Below the pieces are notes generated by a model, which ran no database searches, had not been told where the DNA came from, and worked only from the letters and a program-made list of their open reading frames with translations. Positions 36,267-45,589 of a DNA stretch of 64,000 nt are shown in pieces. Position 1 is the first letter of the stretch. Each line of letters begins with the position of its first letter. The DNA is from Marinomonas foliarum (lineage in GTDB: Bacteria > Pseudomonadota > Gammaproteobacteria > Pseudomonadales > Marinomonadaceae), in assembly GCF_003337275.1 (NCBI RefSeq), contig NZ_QPJQ01000022.1, forward strand, positions 1-64,000. The letters run 5' to 3'. The position numbers and the translations under genes were made by a program.

Positions 36267-38735
36267 ATGTCCAGTATGGTTACCTCTCTACCTCACCAAG
36301 CACTTGCAGCGAAAGTGCCAAATGATCACCTCGCTTTTAAAACGTTAAATGATATTGAGCCTCTAAGTGGTATTTTAGGTCAGGAGCGTGCAGTTGAAGC
36401 CATTCAGTTTGGTGTCGCAATGCAACGTCCTGGTTACAACATTTTTGCCATGGGGGACTCTGGAACAGGCCGCTCTTCGTATGTATTAAATTACTTGAAA
36501 AGTGAAGCTAAACGCCGCCCAGCACCTAATGAATGGGCCTACATCAATAATTTTACTGAAAGTCATCGACCAAAAGCACTTGAATTTTCTCCTGGTCAAG
36601 CGTCTGAGTTTGAAAAAGAGATTCGTTCATTAATTGACGGCCTCATGGTTACCTTCCCTGCCGCTTTTGAGAACCCATCTTATCAACAGCAGAAAAGCAT
36701 TATTGATAGAGCATTTAACGATCAATATGAAGCCGCTATTAACAAAGTTGAGCGTATTTCCGGAAAGATAGGCGTTGCCATGTTTCGCGATGCGTCCTCT
36801 GTAAGTTTTGCTCCTATGAAAGATGGTAAAGCGCTAGAGGAAAATGAATTCGCAGCGTTGACTGATGACGAGCGGGATGCCTTTCAGGAAGGTGTGTCCA
36901 CTTTGGAAGGTTTGTTGAATGAAGAGCTATTGGGTTTGCCACAATGGAAACGTGCAACCTACGAACAAATTCGTCAGTTAAATCTAGATACTGTCAAAGA
37001 AGCGCTGGATCCATTAATGTCTGGCTTGTTCGAAAAATATGAAAGTAATGAAGATATTACGGCACACCTCCATGCGTTGCGTGAGGATCTAGATAAAACC
37101 ATCATTGATCAAATGGCTGATGATAAAGCGTCTGAAAACCGAGACGAAATTGGTCGTCGTCAGTTTTATGAGGAGCTGTATTTACCAAATATTGCGATGA
37201 CTCATAAACCCAATGGTGGTCAGCCAGTTGTGTATGAGCCGCACCCAACCTACCGCAATCTATTTGGTCAAGTAGAACACAGTAGCGACCAAGGTATGCT
37301 AGTAACGAACTATCGTTTGATTCGCTCTGGTAGTTTGCATGCTGCTAATGGCGGGTACTTAATCTTAGACGCTGAAAAGTTGTTAACGGACCATTATCTT
37401 TGGGAAGCCTTAAAACGCGCACTTAAAAGTAAAACGATTAAGATTGAGCACCCTTATGCTGATATGGGGTTGATGAATACCATGACTTTGTCTCCGCAGG
37501 ATTTGCCTTTGCAGGTGAAGGTTGTGTTGATTGGCGCCCGTGATATTTATTACTTGTTGCAAGATGCTGACCCTGATTTTCAAGAAATGTTTCGTGTTCT
37601 AGTGGATTTTGATGACACGCTAAAACGCTCTAAAGAATCTGAGCTGTCTTTTGCTCGCCTCATGAAAGACAGAGTGGACAAAGAAGAATACGCTAATGTA
37701 ACCAGAGACGGTGTTGCCGCTTTAATCGAATACAGTAGTCGTTTGGCTGAGCATCAGCGTGAGATGGCAGCAAAGATTGGCGATGTATTTGAATTATTGG
37801 GTGAAGCGGATTTTGTTCGTCAGATGGCCAAAGACACAGAGATTACTGCTGAACACATCGCACGTGCTTTAAAAGCCAAAAAGCACAGAACAGGCCGAGT
37901 TAGTGAAAAAATTATTGAAGAGATCATTGAGGGTACTGTATTGCTAGAAAGCGATGGGTATGCGGTTGGTAAGATTAATGGCTTAACAGTAATGCAGATA
38001 GGTGATAGCAGTTTTGGTGCGCCAGCTCGAATTTCTACAACGGTTTATCCTGGTGGAAAGGGAATCATTGATATTGAGAGAGAGTCCAACCTAGGTCAAA
38101 ACATCCACTCTAAAGGTGTGTTGATATTATCTGGTTATCTTGGCAACAAATACGCTCAGCGCTTCCCGCTGGATATTTCGGCTTCTATTGCGATGGAGCA
38201 GAGTTATGGCTATATAGATGGTGACAGTGCTTCTACTGCGGAGCTTTGCTGTTTGTTATCTGCGCTGATTCAGGTGCCGCTTCGTCAAGATCTTGCTATA
38301 ACAGGCTCATTAAACCAGTATGGTGAAATTCAAGCTATCGGTGGTGTGAATGAAAAAATCGAAGGCTTTTTTAATGTTTGTAAGGCTCGTGAGCTTACGG
38401 GTGCGCAAGGGGTTATTATTCCAAAATCCAACGCTATTAACTTAATGTTAAGCGATGAGATTGTTGACGCGGTTAAGGCTGGGATGTTCCATATTTATGC
38501 TGTATCAACAGCGGATGAAGCCTTGCATTTACTGACGGGAATTGAACCTGGTGTCGCGAATGAGGAGGGTGAGTACCCCGAAGGCAGTGTGTCGGCCAAA
38601 GTTATTGAGCGACTTGAAGAAATTTCTAAGCTTGGTGAAGAAGAGGACGACGACGAGGAGGATGGCTCCGAGGAAGAATCTACAGGCGATAAAAAATTAA
38701 ATAAAACGAAAGACGTAGAAAAAGAAAAGAAATAA
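36267..38735 (+). CDS. Lon-like ATP-dependent protease (AAA_32 / LonC-type family)
   Basis: Cytoplasmic protease related to Lon but without the Lon N-domain; P. aeruginosa has a homologue (AsrA). The ATG at 36267 is nine bases after AAGGA. 822 residues: AAA region with a modified Walker A GDSGTGRSS (about 63-71; Arg replaces the usual Lys, normal for this family), a long helical insert, and a C-terminal Lon protease domain with catalytic Ser in GDSASTAE (about 654) and Lys in GGVNEKIEG (about 696). The last 60 residues are strongly acidic then Lys-rich (EEEDDDEED). Monocistronic with its own terminator. Confidence 0.9.
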   Translation: MSSMVTSLPHQALAAKVPNDHLAFKTLNDIEPLSGILGQERAVEAIQFGVAMQRPGYNIFAMGDSGTGRSSYVLNYLKSEAKRRPAPNEWAYINNFTESHRPKALEFSPGQASEFEKEIRSLIDGLMVTFPAAFENPSYQQQKSIIDRAFNDQYEAAINKVERISGKIGVAMFRDASSVSFAPMKDGKALEENEFAALTDDERDAFQEGVSTLEGLLNEELLGLPQWKRATYEQIRQLNLDTVKEALDPLMSGLFEKYESNEDITAHLHALREDLDKTIIDQMADDKASENRDEIGRRQFYEELYLPNIAMTHKPNGGQPVVYEPHPTYRNLFGQVEHSSDQGMLVTNYRLIRSGSLHAANGGYLILDAEKLLTDHYLWEALKRALKSKTIKIEHPYADMGLMNTMTLSPQDLPLQVKVVLIGARDIYYLLQDADPDFQEMFRVLVDFDDTLKRSKESELSFARLMKDRVDKEEYANVTRDGVAALIEYSSRLAEHQREMAAKIGDVFELLGEADFVRQMAKDTEITAEHIARALKAKKHRTGRVSEKIIEEIIEGTVLLESDGYAVGKINGLTVMQIGDSSFGAPARISTTVYPGGKGIIDIERESNLGQNIHSKGVLILSGYLGNKYAQRFPLDISASIAMEQSYGYIDGDSASTAELCCLLSALIQVPLRQDLAITGSLNQYGEIQAIGGVNEKIEGFFNVCKARELTGAQGVIIPKSNAINLMLSDEIVDAVKAGMFHIYAVSTADEALHLLTGIEPGVANEEGEYPEGSVSAKVIERLEEISKLGEEEDDDEEDGSEEESTGDKKLNKTKDVEKEKK

Positions 38736-38757
38736 GTAAGGCGGACAAGAAATTATT

Positions 38758-38796
38758 GAACCAACGGCAGATTAGTGTTTGCCGTTGGTTCTTTTT
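38758..38796 (+). terminator. terminator after the Lon-like gene
   Basis: GAACCAACGGCA, 10-base loop, TGCCGTTGGTTC, TTTTT. Perfect 12-bp stem. It overlaps the 3' end of the convergent small gene. Confidence 0.9.
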
Positions 38797-39062
38797 ATGA
38801 CTTGTGCTGTGCATTTAGAGTTAACCAAAGTATATACTGTATAAAAAAGGTCGTCCGTTTTTACATAGCTGGCGACCTCTTTCCTTTTGCTGGGTAAGTG
38901 TTTTTTTAAAACCAAAGCGGGTTTAAAGGTTTTCCCATCAATGTAATCCTGAGCCAGTTTATCAGCCGCTAATTTCGCATCAAAGTCACTGCATTCTGCT
39001 AGAGTAAAGCTGCTTATCGAGAAAGCTGCTATTATCAGCAATAGATATTTAACCTTTAAAAT
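38772..39062 (-). CDS. small secreted protein, probable ATT start
   Basis: Family not recognised. The visible canonical start is TTG at 39041, but the frame continues upstream and the AGGAG at 39069-39073 lies six bases before an ATT codon at 39062. Starting there gives a proper signal peptide, (M)LKVKYLLLIIAAF followed by SISSFTLA/E, about 96 residues in all; starting at TTG removes the positive n-region. The mature protein is about 75 residues with two cysteines, one near each end, likely a disulfide. ATT starts are rare but known (infC). Convergent with the Lon-like gene. Confidence 0.55.
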   Translation of the reverse strand: MLKVKYLLLIIAAFSISSFTLAECSDFDAKLAADKLAQDYIDGKTFKPALVLKKHLPSKRKEVASYVKTDDLFYTVYTLVNSKCTAQVIKRTNGKH

Positions 39063-39274
39063 AATGAACTCCTATACTATTTGGTGTCGAATTGTTGAAC
39101 GATACACATCAAAACGCTTTTGTGCCATTCGATGTAGGTGCAATCAAAAAAGAAGGTTGCTGTTTACAATATTTTGGATGTTATTTTTAGCAAGCATGTT
39201 ATTTTAAATACAGTGTTTAGCCAATTAAACTAAGTCATTTTCTTAAGAAATTAGGAACTTTAAAGGGTGTAATT

Positions 39275-39700
39275 ATGAAAAAAAGTCTTTTTGCCGCTGC
39301 GATTATGTCTATGGTTTGTTCGTCTACCGTATTTGCTCATGGTTCATGTGATACAGAATTACATGGCTACATGATAAACATCAAAGATGAAATGCGTGCA
39401 ATGTCATCTGATGTAAAAGCGGGAGACAGCCAATCTGCAGTAGGGCATGTTGAAGCCCTTATTACATATTTTGAGAAATCACGAAGCGAGGTTCCTCATA
39501 AATTCAATCATGATGGTTTGAAAGGTGAAGAGTTAAAGATTCAAACTGCTGAGTACCAAAAAGTCGTTGATAGTACAATCACCATACTGAAAGACCTAGA
39601 AGGTGCTTTGCAATCTGGTGACTCCTCCAAGGTTAGAGAATTATTTGGTGCAATTGGAGAGCAAAGAAACTTAGGCCACAGTTCTTTTAAAGATTGCTAA
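39275..39700 (+). CDS. cytochrome b562 family protein
   Basis: Small periplasmic four-helix protein, 141 residues, with a signal peptide cleaved after VFA (about residue 21). Aligns with cytochrome b562: a Met in LHGYMINIKDEM at the axial position of helix 1 and a His in RNLGHSSFKDC in the last helix, matching Met7 and His102 of E. coli. Two cysteines, at residue 25 and the last residue, could form a disulfide tying N- and C-termini, which E. coli b562 lacks. Heme binding is inferred. Monocistronic. Confidence 0.8.
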   Translation: MKKSLFAAAIMSMVCSSTVFAHGSCDTELHGYMINIKDEMRAMSSDVKAGDSQSAVGHVEALITYFEKSRSEVPHKFNHDGLKGEELKIQTAEYQKVVDSTITILKDLEGALQSGDSSKVRELFGAIGEQRNLGHSSFKDC

Positions 39701-39761
39701 TACTGTTGGATGACCTAGCGTGAATTCACTGTTACAATGCGCGCGATAAAGAGAGGATATT

Positions 39762-40115
39762 ATGGCTCGTGTTAAAAAATCGCGCAGTATGCGTGGGAAA
39801 CTTGGAAAAACTGGTTCAAAAGAGATGATGAAAGAGCAAAATAAAGCTCGTAAGTCTTCCTCAACTCGCCGTTATGTAACAAAGAAATCCAAGGAGCGCA
39901 AAGAACAAGCGCACAAAAAACTTGATCGTTTAGGTTTGCTACCAGAAAAAGAAACTGGGGCGGCACCTGTACGTCCACGTCGTTTTGTTTTTGTTAAGCC
40001 TGCTGATGAAAAAGCAGAGCAGGCAGAAGCATTGGAACAGACTGCTAATGTCGATACAGATAGTGAAGATCTGTCATTAGACGAATTGCTATCAGCCTTT
40101 AATGAGAAAAAATAA
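39762..40115 (+). CDS. hypothetical protein with basic head and acidic tail, 117 aa
   Basis: Not recognised. GAGAGGAT precedes the ATG. Residues 1-60 are very rich in Lys and Arg (SRSMRGKLGKTGSK, RKSSSTRRYVTKKSKERK) and could bind nucleic acid or ribosomes; residues 80-117 are acidic (DTDSEDLSLDELL). No cysteines, signal peptide or membrane segment. The layout is reminiscent of small ribosome-associated factors such as YihI, but I see no convincing match. Followed by a strong terminator. Confidence 0.65.
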   Translation: MARVKKSRSMRGKLGKTGSKEMMKEQNKARKSSSTRRYVTKKSKERKEQAHKKLDRLGLLPEKETGAAPVRPRRFVFVKPADEKAEQAEALEQTANVDTDSEDLSLDELLSAFNEKK

Positions 40116-40154
40116 GCTCATAAAGAGAAGCAAAAAATTAATATGTGAAGGTAA

Positions 40155-40187
40155 AATAAAAAAGGCTGCAGATGCAGCCTTTTTTTA
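40155..40187 (+). terminator. terminator after the basic/acidic protein gene
   Basis: AAAAAAGGCTGC, loop AGAT, GCAGCCTTTTTTT. Confidence 0.9.
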
Positions 40188-40249
40188 TGTTAAAAAAACA
40201 CCGTAAAATAAAAATTTATTAAGTTCATTTGTGAAATAAGGTGATGTGT

Positions 40250-41311
40250 GTGAAAGCTTCTGTTCCTATGTCGAGTGTTCGTTATCTTTTGAAGGCTGTT
40301 GAAGGTCAAGGGTTAGATCGCCAAGCAGTACTAGACAGCTTAGAAATAACGCAAGATGAGATAGAGCAGAGTGACACTTTTCCAGCATATCGATATGGCA
40401 TGTTATATCAGAAAATCATGTGGCTCATGCAAGATGAGTCTTTCGGTATGTTAAGTGGCGGTAAGGTTCCGAACGGCACTTTTAGGATGATGTGTCTTTG
40501 CATTATACATGCACGAAGTCTTGCTCATGCTTTATATCGCTGTAGCGATTTTTATGAAATTTGTCGTGGTCCAACCGTCAAGCCTGTTCTGATTAAGAAA
40601 GGTCGCTTTGCAATGGTGACTTTTGCGCCCTTGGACTCATCTGAAGGCAATATCGATGAGCTGGTCGTACCAGAATCAAAAGAGCAGTTAAGAACCACCT
40701 TGTCTATGTGGCATCATTTTATTTGTTGGTTAATAGGGCGACGATTAAATTTAAAGGCGGCTTACTTTACTAGTGAGCGCCCAGATGATGTTGAATACTA
40801 TAAAACATTATTTCAGTCTGAAGTGAAGTTTAACCAACACGCTAATGCGTTGGTTTTTCCTGCCAGCTATCTTGATATGCCCATAGTACAAACAGAAGAC
40901 AGTTTGAGAGGCTTTTTAAAAACAGCTCCCTATCAATTGTTAGTCATGGTAGAAAATGACAACAGTCTCAAATCACAAGTGATGGCGATGTTGGGAAAAG
41001 ACTTTTCTCGCGAAATGCCAAGTGCTGATGAAGTGGCAAGTGCGCTCAATATGAGTGTGTCCACTTTACGTCGACGTCTGAATGATGAAAAGACTTCCTA
41101 CCAAAACATCAAAGATGATTGTCGAAAAGAAGCCGCGATCACTTATATGAATGCGCCACAGCTAAGTATTAATGATATTGCTGCATTAATGGGATTTGAT
41201 GAGCCAAGTGCATTTTTCCGTTCGTTTAAAAAGTGGACTGGTATGACGCCGGGCGAATATCGAAAAAGTGAGGAATACCTGAAATTCGGTAAAGCGATGA
41301 AACGCCTATAA
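40250..41311 (+). CDS. AraC-family transcriptional regulator
   Basis: 353 residues. N-terminal ligand domain of the Arabinose_bd type (about 20-200: RYGMLYQKIMWLMQDESFGML, MMCLCIIHARSLAHALYR) and a C-terminal double helix-turn-helix (about 265-345: PSADEVASALNMSVSTLRRRLNDE, SINDIAALMGFDEPSAFFRSFKKWTGMTPGEYR). The GTG at 40250 has AAGG at good spacing; GTG 40241 and ATG 40244 are too close to it. Lies just upstream of the acyl-CoA dehydrogenase gene, which it may regulate, as this regulator type often does. Confidence 0.88.
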   Translation: MKASVPMSSVRYLLKAVEGQGLDRQAVLDSLEITQDEIEQSDTFPAYRYGMLYQKIMWLMQDESFGMLSGGKVPNGTFRMMCLCIIHARSLAHALYRCSDFYEICRGPTVKPVLIKKGRFAMVTFAPLDSSEGNIDELVVPESKEQLRTTLSMWHHFICWLIGRRLNLKAAYFTSERPDDVEYYKTLFQSEVKFNQHANALVFPASYLDMPIVQTEDSLRGFLKTAPYQLLVMVENDNSLKSQVMAMLGKDFSREMPSADEVASALNMSVSTLRRRLNDEKTSYQNIKDDCRKEAAITYMNAPQLSINDIAALMGFDEPSAFFRSFKKWTGMTPGEYRKSEEYLKFGKAMKRL

Positions 41312-41451
41312 AATAGGCCGTTAACACAATCAAATTTACTTGATGAATGTTTTTGTTAGAAATATAGGTCTGAATTGTTATTGAGAGATTGGCTTTATTT
41401 TTTCATTCTATAGGTATAAATCCGCTCGGATAACTAACCGGAGAATAAAAA

Positions 41452-43221
41452 ATGAGCGAATACCTATACCCAATCAATGACATCTTATTCAGCTTACGTT
41501 CCGTTGCTAAAACTGACCGCCTTACACCTTATATAGATGACGCTGTTGATGGCGATCTTTTAGACGCTATTCTTGGTGAAGCTGGTAAATTAGCGGAGCA
41601 AGTTATTTCGCCTATAAATGCTAGTGGAGACAAAGAAGGCTCTCGTGTTGAGAATGGCGAGGTTATCGAGGCAAAAGGCTTTAAAGAGGCTTTTAAGGCT
41701 TATTCAGAAGGAGGTTGGATAGGGTTGTCTGGTGACCCTAAATACGGTGGCCAAGGCCTACCTTCTTATGTTGCAACGGCTGTCAACGAAGGAGTTCAAG
41801 CTGCTAACCTAGCCTTTTCTTTGTGTCCTTTATTAAGTCTTGGTGCAATTGAAGCCATTAGCTTGCATGCGAGTGACGAGTTAAAGGATCTTTACCTTCC
41901 TAAAATGTTGGCTGGCGAGTGGGCCGGTACCATGAACCTTACCGAACCTAACGCAGGTTCTGATCTTGCTGCTATCGCGTGTAAAGCTATACCTGACAGA
42001 GATGCATTTCGAATCAAAGGTCAGAAAATATTTATAACCTGGGGCGACCACCAAATGACCGATAACATCATTCATTTGGTGTTAGCTCGTTTGCCAAATG
42101 CACCTGAAGGTGTAAAAGGTATTTCTTTATTCATTGTGCCAAAATTCCTGTTAGATGATCAGGGTGAGCCTGGTCAACGCAATGATGTTCAAGTTGTTTC
42201 TGTAGAGCATAAAATGGGCATTCATGCTTCTCCAACTTGTGTCATGAGTTTTGGTGATAAGGAAGGTGCTGTTGGCTATCTAGTAGGGCAAGAGAATCAA
42301 GGTATTAAAGCCATGTTCACCATGATGAACAACGCTAGACAAGGTGTAGGTTTACAAGGCTTAGCCATATCTGAACGAGCATACCAACAAGCATTAGCCT
42401 ATGCTCTGGAGCGCAAACAAGGAATGAACGCGGATAGAACAGAGCGTGTCGCTATCATTGAGCACCCAGATGTGCTTCGTATGTTAATGACGATGAAGTC
42501 GCAGATTGATGCGATGCGTTCGCTTATTTATGTAGCAGCGGTTGAGAATGATATGTCGCATTTTGCTAGTGGAGAAGATCAGAAGCTCGCCATTGCAAGA
42601 ACGGCTCTTTATACACCGATTGTTAAAGGGTGGATTACTGAACAGGCTCAAGAAATTACTTCCTTAGCAATTCAAGTGCATGGAGGTATGGGTTTTATTG
42701 AAGAAACAGGCGTTGCTCAGCACGCTCGTGATGCTCGGATTTTACCGATTTATGAAGGCACGAATGGAATACAGGCGATCGATTTGATTGGCCGTAAACT
42801 ACATTCCGACAAAGGGGCTGCCATGATGTCTTTGTTGGCAGATATTGAAGCAGAAGTGGTTGAATGGCAAAAATCTAATGTCAGTGATTATGCTGAAAAG
42901 GTCAGACTCGTATTAGAGCAAGCAAAAGCAGCTACGCAAACCTGTTTGACTGAAATGGAAAAGAACCCTGTTATAGGAACCGGCTTAGCGTATTCTTATA
43001 TGATGCTCATGGGGTATTTGATTGGTGCTTGGCTGCAAGTCAGAGCATTATATGCAGCACAGAATGATAGCAAACTTGATAAAGAGCAAAGAGACTCTTG
43101 GGAGCATTCAGCTGCATTTTACTGTGATCATGTATTGCCACGCGCTTTTGGGTGCAGTCACTCAATAATGTTTGGAATTTCAACAGTTGACAAACTAAAC
43201 AGAAATGCTTTCAATCGATAA
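41452..43221 (+). CDS. acyl-CoA dehydrogenase, long form with C-terminal extension
   Basis: FAD-dependent alpha,beta-dehydrogenation of an acyl-CoA. 589 residues, the ~600-residue subclass with an extra N-terminal segment and a C-terminal Acyl-CoA_dh_C domain, which includes fatty acyl-CoA dehydrogenases of Pseudomonas and the DmdC enzymes of marine bacteria. MNLTEPNAGSDLAA (about 162-175) and the VHGGMGFIEE motif are FAD sites; the catalytic Glu is in YEGTNGIQ near 440. Followed by ETF-QO after 65 bases, so electrons go to ETF and the quinone pool. Substrate unknown; DmdC-like activity on methylmercaptopropionyl-CoA is only a possibility. Confidence 0.9.
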   Translation: MSEYLYPINDILFSLRSVAKTDRLTPYIDDAVDGDLLDAILGEAGKLAEQVISPINASGDKEGSRVENGEVIEAKGFKEAFKAYSEGGWIGLSGDPKYGGQGLPSYVATAVNEGVQAANLAFSLCPLLSLGAIEAISLHASDELKDLYLPKMLAGEWAGTMNLTEPNAGSDLAAIACKAIPDRDAFRIKGQKIFITWGDHQMTDNIIHLVLARLPNAPEGVKGISLFIVPKFLLDDQGEPGQRNDVQVVSVEHKMGIHASPTCVMSFGDKEGAVGYLVGQENQGIKAMFTMMNNARQGVGLQGLAISERAYQQALAYALERKQGMNADRTERVAIIEHPDVLRMLMTMKSQIDAMRSLIYVAAVENDMSHFASGEDQKLAIARTALYTPIVKGWITEQAQEITSLAIQVHGGMGFIEETGVAQHARDARILPIYEGTNGIQAIDLIGRKLHSDKGAAMMSLLADIEAEVVEWQKSNVSDYAEKVRLVLEQAKAATQTCLTEMEKNPVIGTGLAYSYMMLMGYLIGAWLQVRALYAAQNDSKLDKEQRDSWEHSAAFYCDHVLPRAFGCSHSIMFGISTVDKLNRNAFNR

Positions 43222-43286
43222 AAAGCATTTGATGTTTATAAAGAATGCCCTAAAAATAAAAATGTATCCGTATAGGGAGACAAAAC

Positions 43287-44936
43287 ATGTCAGATAGAGA
43301 AGTAATGGAATTTGATGTTTTGATCGTTGGTGGTGGGCCTGCTGGGCTATCTGCTGCTTGTCGAATTATGCAAAAAGCACAAGCTGAAGAAAAAGAGATT
43401 AGTGTCTGTTTGGTTGAGAAAGGCTCTGAAATAGGAGCACATATTTTATCAGGTGCTGTTGTTGATCCAAAAGCCTTAAACGAACTTTTCCCCGAGTGGC
43501 AAGAAATGGGTGCGCCACTACATACTAAAGTTAGTGTGGACGAATTACATTGGCTTGGTTCCGATAGTGCCTCGAAAAAATTCGGTAATTGGATGATTCC
43601 AAAAACACTTCATAACGACGGAAATTATATTATTAGCCTAGGTAACTTTTGTCGTTGGCTTGCTGAGCAAGCTGAATCATTAGGTGTTGAGGTTTTCCCC
43701 GGTTTCTCTGCCGCTCAGGTTGCCTACGATGATGAGGGTAATGTTGAAGGGGTGATCACCGGAGATATGGGCTTAGCAGAGGATGGTTCAGAAAAAGACG
43801 GCTATATGCCAGGAATGATACTTAAAGCTAAGTACACTATTTTTTCAGAAGGCTGTCGTGGGCATCTTGGCAAAGAGCTTCTTGAACGCTTCGATTTAGA
43901 TAAAGACAAAGCACCTCAGCATTATGGACTTGGTATTAAAGAGTTATGGGATGTTCCAGAAGGTCAAAGTAAACCTGGTACTGTAATTCATACCGCTGGG
44001 TGGCCGTTAGGTAATGAAGCTGGCGGTGGTGGTTTTTTGTATCACCTTGAAAACAATCAAGTGGTTGTAGGATTAATTGTCGATCTGAATTACAAGAACC
44101 CTTATCTAAGTCCTTACGATGAATTCCAAAAATATAAGCATCACCCTGTTATTGCAGAGCATTTAAAAGATGCAAAACGTGTTTCTTATGGTGCTAGGGC
44201 GATTGCCAAAGGTGGTTGGGCATCTTTACCTAAGATGAGCTTCCCTGGTGGTTTAGTTATTGGTTGTGATGCGGGTACGTTAAATCCTGCGAAGATCAAA
44301 GGTACTCATACTGCGATGAAGAGCGGTATGCTAGCAGCAGAAAGTGTTTATGTTGCATTGCAGTTAGAAACTCCACCAGCAGATTTAGAGCAATTTAATG
44401 ATGTGCTGCAAAGCTCTTGGCTAGGAAAAGAGTTACAGCAAGCGCGTAACTTTGTCCCTGTGATGCATAAATTTGGCACTTTCTGGGGTGGCGCATATAA
44501 CTGGTTGGACCAAAACATTTTTGCTGGTGGGTTGCCACTTACGTTTAAGGATATGATTCCTGATTATGCTTGTATGGAACTAGCTGAGAAGCATGTGGCA
44601 CCTGAGTATAAAAAGCCAGATGGATTATTAAGCTTTGATAAATTATCTTCTGTGTTCTTGTCGAATACTAACCATGAAGAAAATCAACCATGTCACCTGA
44701 AATTAAAAGATGCTGCTATTCCAATACAAAGTAACCTGCCTAAATATAGTGAGCCCGCTCAACGGTATTGTCCGGCAGGGGTGTATGAGGTAGTAGAGTC
44801 TAATGGTGAATCTATTTTCCAGATTAACTCACAGAACTGCGTTCATTGTAAAACCTGTGATATTAAAGACCCAGCACAAAATATCACTTGGGTGACACCT
44901 GAGGGTTCTGGTGGTCCGAACTACCCAAATATGTAG
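43287..44936 (+). CDS. electron transfer flavoprotein-ubiquinone oxidoreductase
   Basis: Membrane-bound flavoprotein that passes electrons from reduced ETF to ubiquinone. 549 residues, standard length. N-terminal FAD-binding VGGGPAGLSAA; central ubiquinone-binding hydrophobic region (YNWLDQNIFAGGLPLTF); C-terminal 4Fe-4S cluster ligands C495, C518, C521 and C524 in RYCPAGVYE and NCVHCKTCDIKDP. GGGAG precedes the ATG. Paired with the acyl-CoA dehydrogenase; etfAB are not in the window. Confidence 0.95.
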   Translation: MSDREVMEFDVLIVGGGPAGLSAACRIMQKAQAEEKEISVCLVEKGSEIGAHILSGAVVDPKALNELFPEWQEMGAPLHTKVSVDELHWLGSDSASKKFGNWMIPKTLHNDGNYIISLGNFCRWLAEQAESLGVEVFPGFSAAQVAYDDEGNVEGVITGDMGLAEDGSEKDGYMPGMILKAKYTIFSEGCRGHLGKELLERFDLDKDKAPQHYGLGIKELWDVPEGQSKPGTVIHTAGWPLGNEAGGGGFLYHLENNQVVVGLIVDLNYKNPYLSPYDEFQKYKHHPVIAEHLKDAKRVSYGARAIAKGGWASLPKMSFPGGLVIGCDAGTLNPAKIKGTHTAMKSGMLAAESVYVALQLETPPADLEQFNDVLQSSWLGKELQQARNFVPVMHKFGTFWGGAYNWLDQNIFAGGLPLTFKDMIPDYACMELAEKHVAPEYKKPDGLLSFDKLSSVFLSNTNHEENQPCHLKLKDAAIPIQSNLPKYSEPAQRYCPAGVYEVVESNGESIFQINSQNCVHCKTCDIKDPAQNITWVTPEGSGGPNYPNM

Positions 44937-44954
44937 TATTTCAAAGGGTTTGCG

Positions 44955-44990
44955 CAAACGGATCACTTATATGTGCTCCGTTTGTTCTTA
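44955..44990 (+). terminator. terminator after ETF-QO
   Basis: CAAACGGA, inner CAC/GTG pair, TCCGTTTG then TTCTTATT. Confidence 0.7.
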
Positions 44991-45052
44991 TTCACTACTG
45001 GATTTCATATTTCGACTGATCAATAATAGTGCCCTACAAAAAGGGGAATTCT

Positions 45053-45502
45053 ATGCGCTTGTGGGTCGACGCCGACGCCTGTCCTAATGTTATTAAAACC
45101 ATTCTTTTCCGTGCCGCTGAGCGAGTTGAAATTCCTTGTATCTTAGTGGCTAATCAAGCCATATCCATTCCGCCATCAAAATGGATAGAACGCCGCGTAG
45201 TTAGTTCTGGCTTTGATGTTGCCGATAATTACATCGTTGACAATATCAATATTCACGATTTAGTGATCACTGCAGATATTCCTTTGGCATCTGAAGTTAT
45301 TGAAAAGGGTGCGTTAGCCATAAATCCTCGTGGTGAACTTTATACCAAAGAAAACATAAAGCAGCGTTTAGGAATGCGAGATTTTATGGAGCAGATGCGT
45401 TCATCTGGTGTGCAAATGGGCGGACCAGCAACCTTTAATCAACAAGATAGAATGGCGTTTGCAAATACATTGGATAAGCTGTTAGCCCAAAGAGTGAAAT
45501 AA
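45053..45502 (+). CDS. YaiI/YqxD family protein (UPF0178)
   Basis: 149 residues. The ATG at 45053 follows AAGGGGAA and begins [15 protein letters not shown], the family N-terminus. [23 protein letters not shown] and [13 protein letters not shown] are characteristic, and the fold is PIN-like with conserved Asp residues that could bind metal. Nuclease activity is inferred from the fold only; cellular role unknown. Confidence 0.88.
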   Translation: MRLWVDADACPNVIKTILFRAAERVEIPCILVANQAISIPPSKWIERRVVSSGFDVADNYIVDNINIHDLVITADIPLASEVIEKGALAINPRGELYTKENIKQRLGMRDFMEQMRSSGVQMGGPATFNQQDRMAFANTLDKLLAQRVK

Positions 45503-45589
45503 AAACTGCTTGGAAAGTCTCATTGAATAATTTGGAAAGGGTTTTGATGATTGCTTTCAAAATTATTTAACGTTTATAGGTGATTTTGT

